NCBI RefSeq assembly: GCF_020283565.1
Contig: NC_060060.1
Location: 46,984,015 to 47,048,014 of the forward strand
Source of the DNA: Trifolium pratense
Taxonomy: Eukaryota; Streptophyta; Magnoliopsida; Fabales; Fabaceae
DNA: 64,000 nt
Direction of reading: 5' to 3'
The translations under genes were made by a program, and so were the position numbers. Under the pieces are notes generated by a model. It was not told the origin of the DNA, did not search any database, and saw only the letters and a program-made list of their open reading frames with translations. Below are positions 60,705 to 64,000 of the stretch, one piece after another (position 1 is the first letter of the stretch; each line of letters begins with the position of its first letter).

Positions 60705-61165
60705 TCAACTAATTAAACATCATGAATGCAAATGGTAGTTTAATTAGCATTAGCATAGTACTAATTAGGAGTTGAAAATGAAGCCGAGTTAATCAATTTG
60801 ATCTTGATAGTACCTGGCAAATCAAGGATCACATGGTTACTTCTAAAAAATTAACAATATAAATTATTTAACCCTGCATAAGTATCATGTGTACTATAAA
60901 ATAAATCATAATTAATATTGTACTTAGTTGTCTCACTTTATTACTAATATCCACATGATTCCGTAAAAAATATAAATTAATATTCACATGAAAAATGCCA
61001 GACAAGGCTAATTCAGACTACTCCATAGCTGACCTAGTAACCTATAACAATATTGGCCCTATCTGTCATCAATTGAATTTTAACAATAGACAAATCTTGC
61101 TTCTTGAAGCTTCTGCAAAAGAACAAATGATACTGATTAAGAAACATTTTAATCATGATAGTTAA
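60705..61165. other. AT-rich intergenic stretch
   Basis: No gene or repeat recognised. Confidence 0.5.
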
Positions 61166-61177
61166 TTTGCTAGTAAA

Positions 61178-61316
61178 GTTTTTTTTTTTTTTCTAGTAGC
61201 GTCTAGTGACTAGAAATTCCACTTTTAAGGTGAATAAGTGAGATAATCATGATTCGAACTTCATCCCCTACATATATAATGCAATGTTCTGTCAATTGAG
61301 CTAAACTCACGAGACA
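61178..61316 (-). mobile_element. SINE (copy 3), 12-bp target duplication
   Basis: Reverse orientation: poly(T), then GTGACTAGAAATTCCAC, then ATGATTCGAACTTCATC and TCAATTGAGCTAAACTC. TTTGCTAGTAAA flanks it perfectly at 61166-61177 and 61317-61328. Confidence 0.87.
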
Positions 61317-61447
61317 TTTGCTAGTAAATCCTAATATGAATATAGTGGTTTATTGTGAATTAATTAATACCTCGTAAAATATTTAAAATTTTAGCGATGT
61401 TATATATTGTTGTTTAGAATTTCACTTTTGAAAGTGCATAAGTGAAT

Positions 61448-61637
61448 GAATAATGCTAGCAACACGTTCTTTAACAAACACACTCCAACACACTCTCTTT
61501 TATTGGTTGAAATTCACATGGGTCCCATAAAAAAATGTGGACCCATATAACTTTTATAGGACCCATATAAATTTTAACCAATAGAAGAGAGTGTGTTAGA
61601 GTGTGTTTGTTATTGGAGTGTGTTGCTAGCACTCCTC
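61448..61637. mobile_element. Mutator-like MITE (190 bp), 9-bp target duplication
   Basis: Arms of about 70 bp around TGCTAGCAACAC, AACAAACACACTCCAACAC and ACACTCTCTTTTATTGGTT. TAAGTGAAT at 61439-61447 and 61638-61646. Confidence 0.87.
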
Positions 61638-61649
61638 TAAGTGAATATA

Positions 61650-64000
61650 AAATGTGATGCCCCTATCACGGAAGCTAAGTTCATTGATTGTTTTTTTCTA
61701 CACAAGAATTTCATCTTTTATTTTCTTCTTTCAAATGATTCATTCTAAGTCGGGACTCATTAACCATTTAACTCAATTACTTAGTTAATTGCAATTCTCT
61801 CTGCTCTCTTCGACTCCATTAGGCACACACATTGCATAGTTACAGGGTACGGTATCGGTACCCGATACGGGTACTGGTACGAAATACAACATTTTTAGAA
61901 AAAAACTAAGATACGGGTACGTCTGTATAATTTTTTTAATATAATTATATAAATAAAATTTCATTGTTTAAATAAATAATTAAACATACAAAAAAAATCA
62001 TACTTTAAAAATAATTCAAATTCTTCAATTGACAACAAAACATCAAAATTAAACAACAATTTTCACAAAAAGAGCAACCTCTAGTTCAAGTACATCGAGT
62101 AAAAGATTAACAACTTCAAGAATATCAACATCATTTTAAGTCAAGTCAACTCTTTCAACATCATATTGGTCATTTTAAGCTTAATTTTAATTTTGGTCCC
62201 ACTATTTTAAAATTTAACTATTTTTTATCTTCCTACCATATTTTTGAACTAAAATTGTACGAGAATTCCCCTTAAAATTTCATTTAAAGCATCACATTCT
62301 ATGTAGTAGTTTGTTATTTTTGATAAAATGTTATTTTAATTTCTCTCTATAATTAATATCCATAAATATTCATCATCACATTCGATGTACTTCTCTTTGC
62401 AAGGCAGTTTTTTTTTTGGTATTAACCCTCTAGTTTTTAAGGGATGAGAGCTCCAGTAATATAGTGTTCGGACGTGAAATAAGTAAAGTCCAGTAAAAAA
62501 AATCAAACTCATGTTCTTTCGAATGATTCGTCCTAAGAAAACTTATTAACCACTTGAGTCTAATATCTTGATTTGCAAGCTAGAGGTTTTTTCTTTACTA
62601 ATAGTAATATAACTAGATAGAAGCAATTTTTTCTAAAACACGGTAAGTGAAAAAAAAAATGGGGGTAAAGAAACAGATTGTTGGATTAAGATTTAGTAGG
62701 AATTAGCTTTGAGGAAAAGTTTGGTGGATTGTTGTATAATCAAAGGATGTCTCTTAATTACAATATAAGTCACCTCTCAATTGAAATTTAACAAGGTTTG
62801 GAAACTTCGTCTCTAACATCCTTTTGATTGAGATTTTTATGTTAAAACCTCACTTAAAAAGGAACAGAAGTACTGGTAATAAATATTACCATTTACTCTA
62901 AGAAATGGTGACATCTGTTTCAGATTCCATATAACTTCAAAAAGAACAATTGGGCTAAAGTATTGCATGAGAAACAATTCTTAAATAAATTTATTTACCT
63001 CGCGACTGAATTCTGAATTATTTGGTTAATTTCTCTTGAGAAAAAGATGGTTAATATAAAAATAAAATAATTGCCCTTAATTCTAAAGGCAAGTTGCTTT
63101 GTTGCTTAATATAGTGATATTGTTGACACTAATGAGATAAAGGAAAAGATAAAAAACAGAAGTGGCATATCATTACTAAACTGGAGACCAAGACACATTT
63201 CCCTTTTCAATTACACCATGTGTTTGTCTTGTCTCTCTTCTTCAAAATCAAACCTCACTTAGTGGCATAGACATGTGGGGATAAATCATTGAACCAATGG
63301 GTTTAAAATTAAATTGGAAAAATAATTACTGAAATTGAATTATTTTCTCCTTGAGTCCTTGTCATTATTCATTTAGATTAATAAGATATAAAATGTCATA
63401 GTCAATGGTCCAAACAAAACTATGGTATAATATGTCAATGGTCCAAACAAAACTATGGTATAATAATATGGACTCGTTTTCAACTGTCTCAAAACCACTC
63501 ATCTAAGGGTCTGTTTGGTGCGCAGAATAGCATAGTGACAGGATATGATATAAAACAGGATAAAAATATGATATGATAACAGCAGGATAACAGTTATACT
63601 CAGTTATCACATCTTATGTTTGATGCACACAAGATAACAAACATGATAACTATTATATTTTGTTTTTAATACATACTTGCTCATAATAATATGATAAGAT
63701 ATATAACATATTTAATTGACAAAATTACTCTTGTAAAACAATTGTTATTTTTTTAAAATTATTTTGTAATACTTTGAATTTTATAAATAAAAAATATAAA
63801 TAAGTAATCAAATAACTTTATATAATTTAAAATAAAAATCATGAGAAAATAATCAAGTTTAATTTTTATATGAATCATGATCAAATAAATAACTCAATAA
63901 TATATACATGTTAGATAAGCCAAATAAATATATGATATATCTCATACGTAAATAATAAAACTACTATTGCAAAAGAATTATATTTAATTTTTTATAAAAT
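61650..64000. other. gene-poor window end
   Basis: No gene. 61845-61935 has a GGTACC-rich phrase (CCCGATACGGGTACTGGTAC), part of a dispersed repeat. 62408-62510 resembles the inverted SINE-like body of 18830-18930. A direct repeat TCAATGGTCCAAACAAAACT occurs at 63401 and 63435. From 63508 (GGGTCTGTTTGGTGCGC) a MITE-like left end runs out of the window. Confidence 0.5.

Overview
The window is plant nuclear DNA and most likely comes from a legume close to Medicago. The reasons are spliced genes with GT..AG introns, an AT-rich background crowded with MITEs, copia, LINE, SINE, Helitron and hAT copies, long TA microsatellites, and plant-only families (SEUSS-LIKE corepressor, At4g00755-type F-box protein, PP2-A-type F-box protein). 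Species assignment is inference; family recognition is from memory without a search.

Layout. 1-1281: 3' end of a decayed Ty1/copia element. 2240-4200: a TIR element with a nested MITE, then a three-fold 289-bp tandem repeat. 5600-11600 (+): a complete SEUSS-LIKE (SLK) gene, 9 coding exons, 879 aa. 14256-17700 (-) and 21853-25440 (-): two tandemly duplicated five-coding-exon F-box genes (A and B, 311 aa each), with a deleted ghost copy (D) between them at about 19950-21190. 27.4-31.5 kb: retroelement debris, a LINE 3' end, a Mutator-like MITE and a Stowaway MITE. 31497-42497: an 11-kb copia element with a 5-bp target duplication, carrying a (TA)n-flanked TIR element, a Helitron and a Mutator-like MITE nested inside it. 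42539-43136: a 5'-truncated LINE insertion. 44103-47395 (-): the third and fullest F-box paralogue (C, 374 aa). 49142-52048 (-): a PP2-A13/A15-like F-box gene (285 aa) with a perfect hairpin MITE in intron 2. 53789-55716: a hAT element and a Mutator-like element inserted back to back at one 11-bp site. 55.7-64 kb: no supported gene; SINE, Stowaway and Mutator-like MITE copies.

Functions. SLK proteins act in the nucleus as adaptors for LEUNIG-type corepressors. The four F-box genes are expected to be substrate receptors of SCF (SKP1-CUL1-F-box) ubiquitin ligases. There is no operon-like logic; the genes are independent units and the F-box cluster grew by local duplication. Exon limits were derived by hand from splice sites, reading-frame continuity and comparison of the three paralogues. 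The most unusual signals are a field of short hairpins with a constant YNGAA loop and varying paired arms in the copia element, a fold-back array of GAAACCATT hairpins inside the TIR element, and a probable frameshift that gives F-box C a hydrophobic tail.
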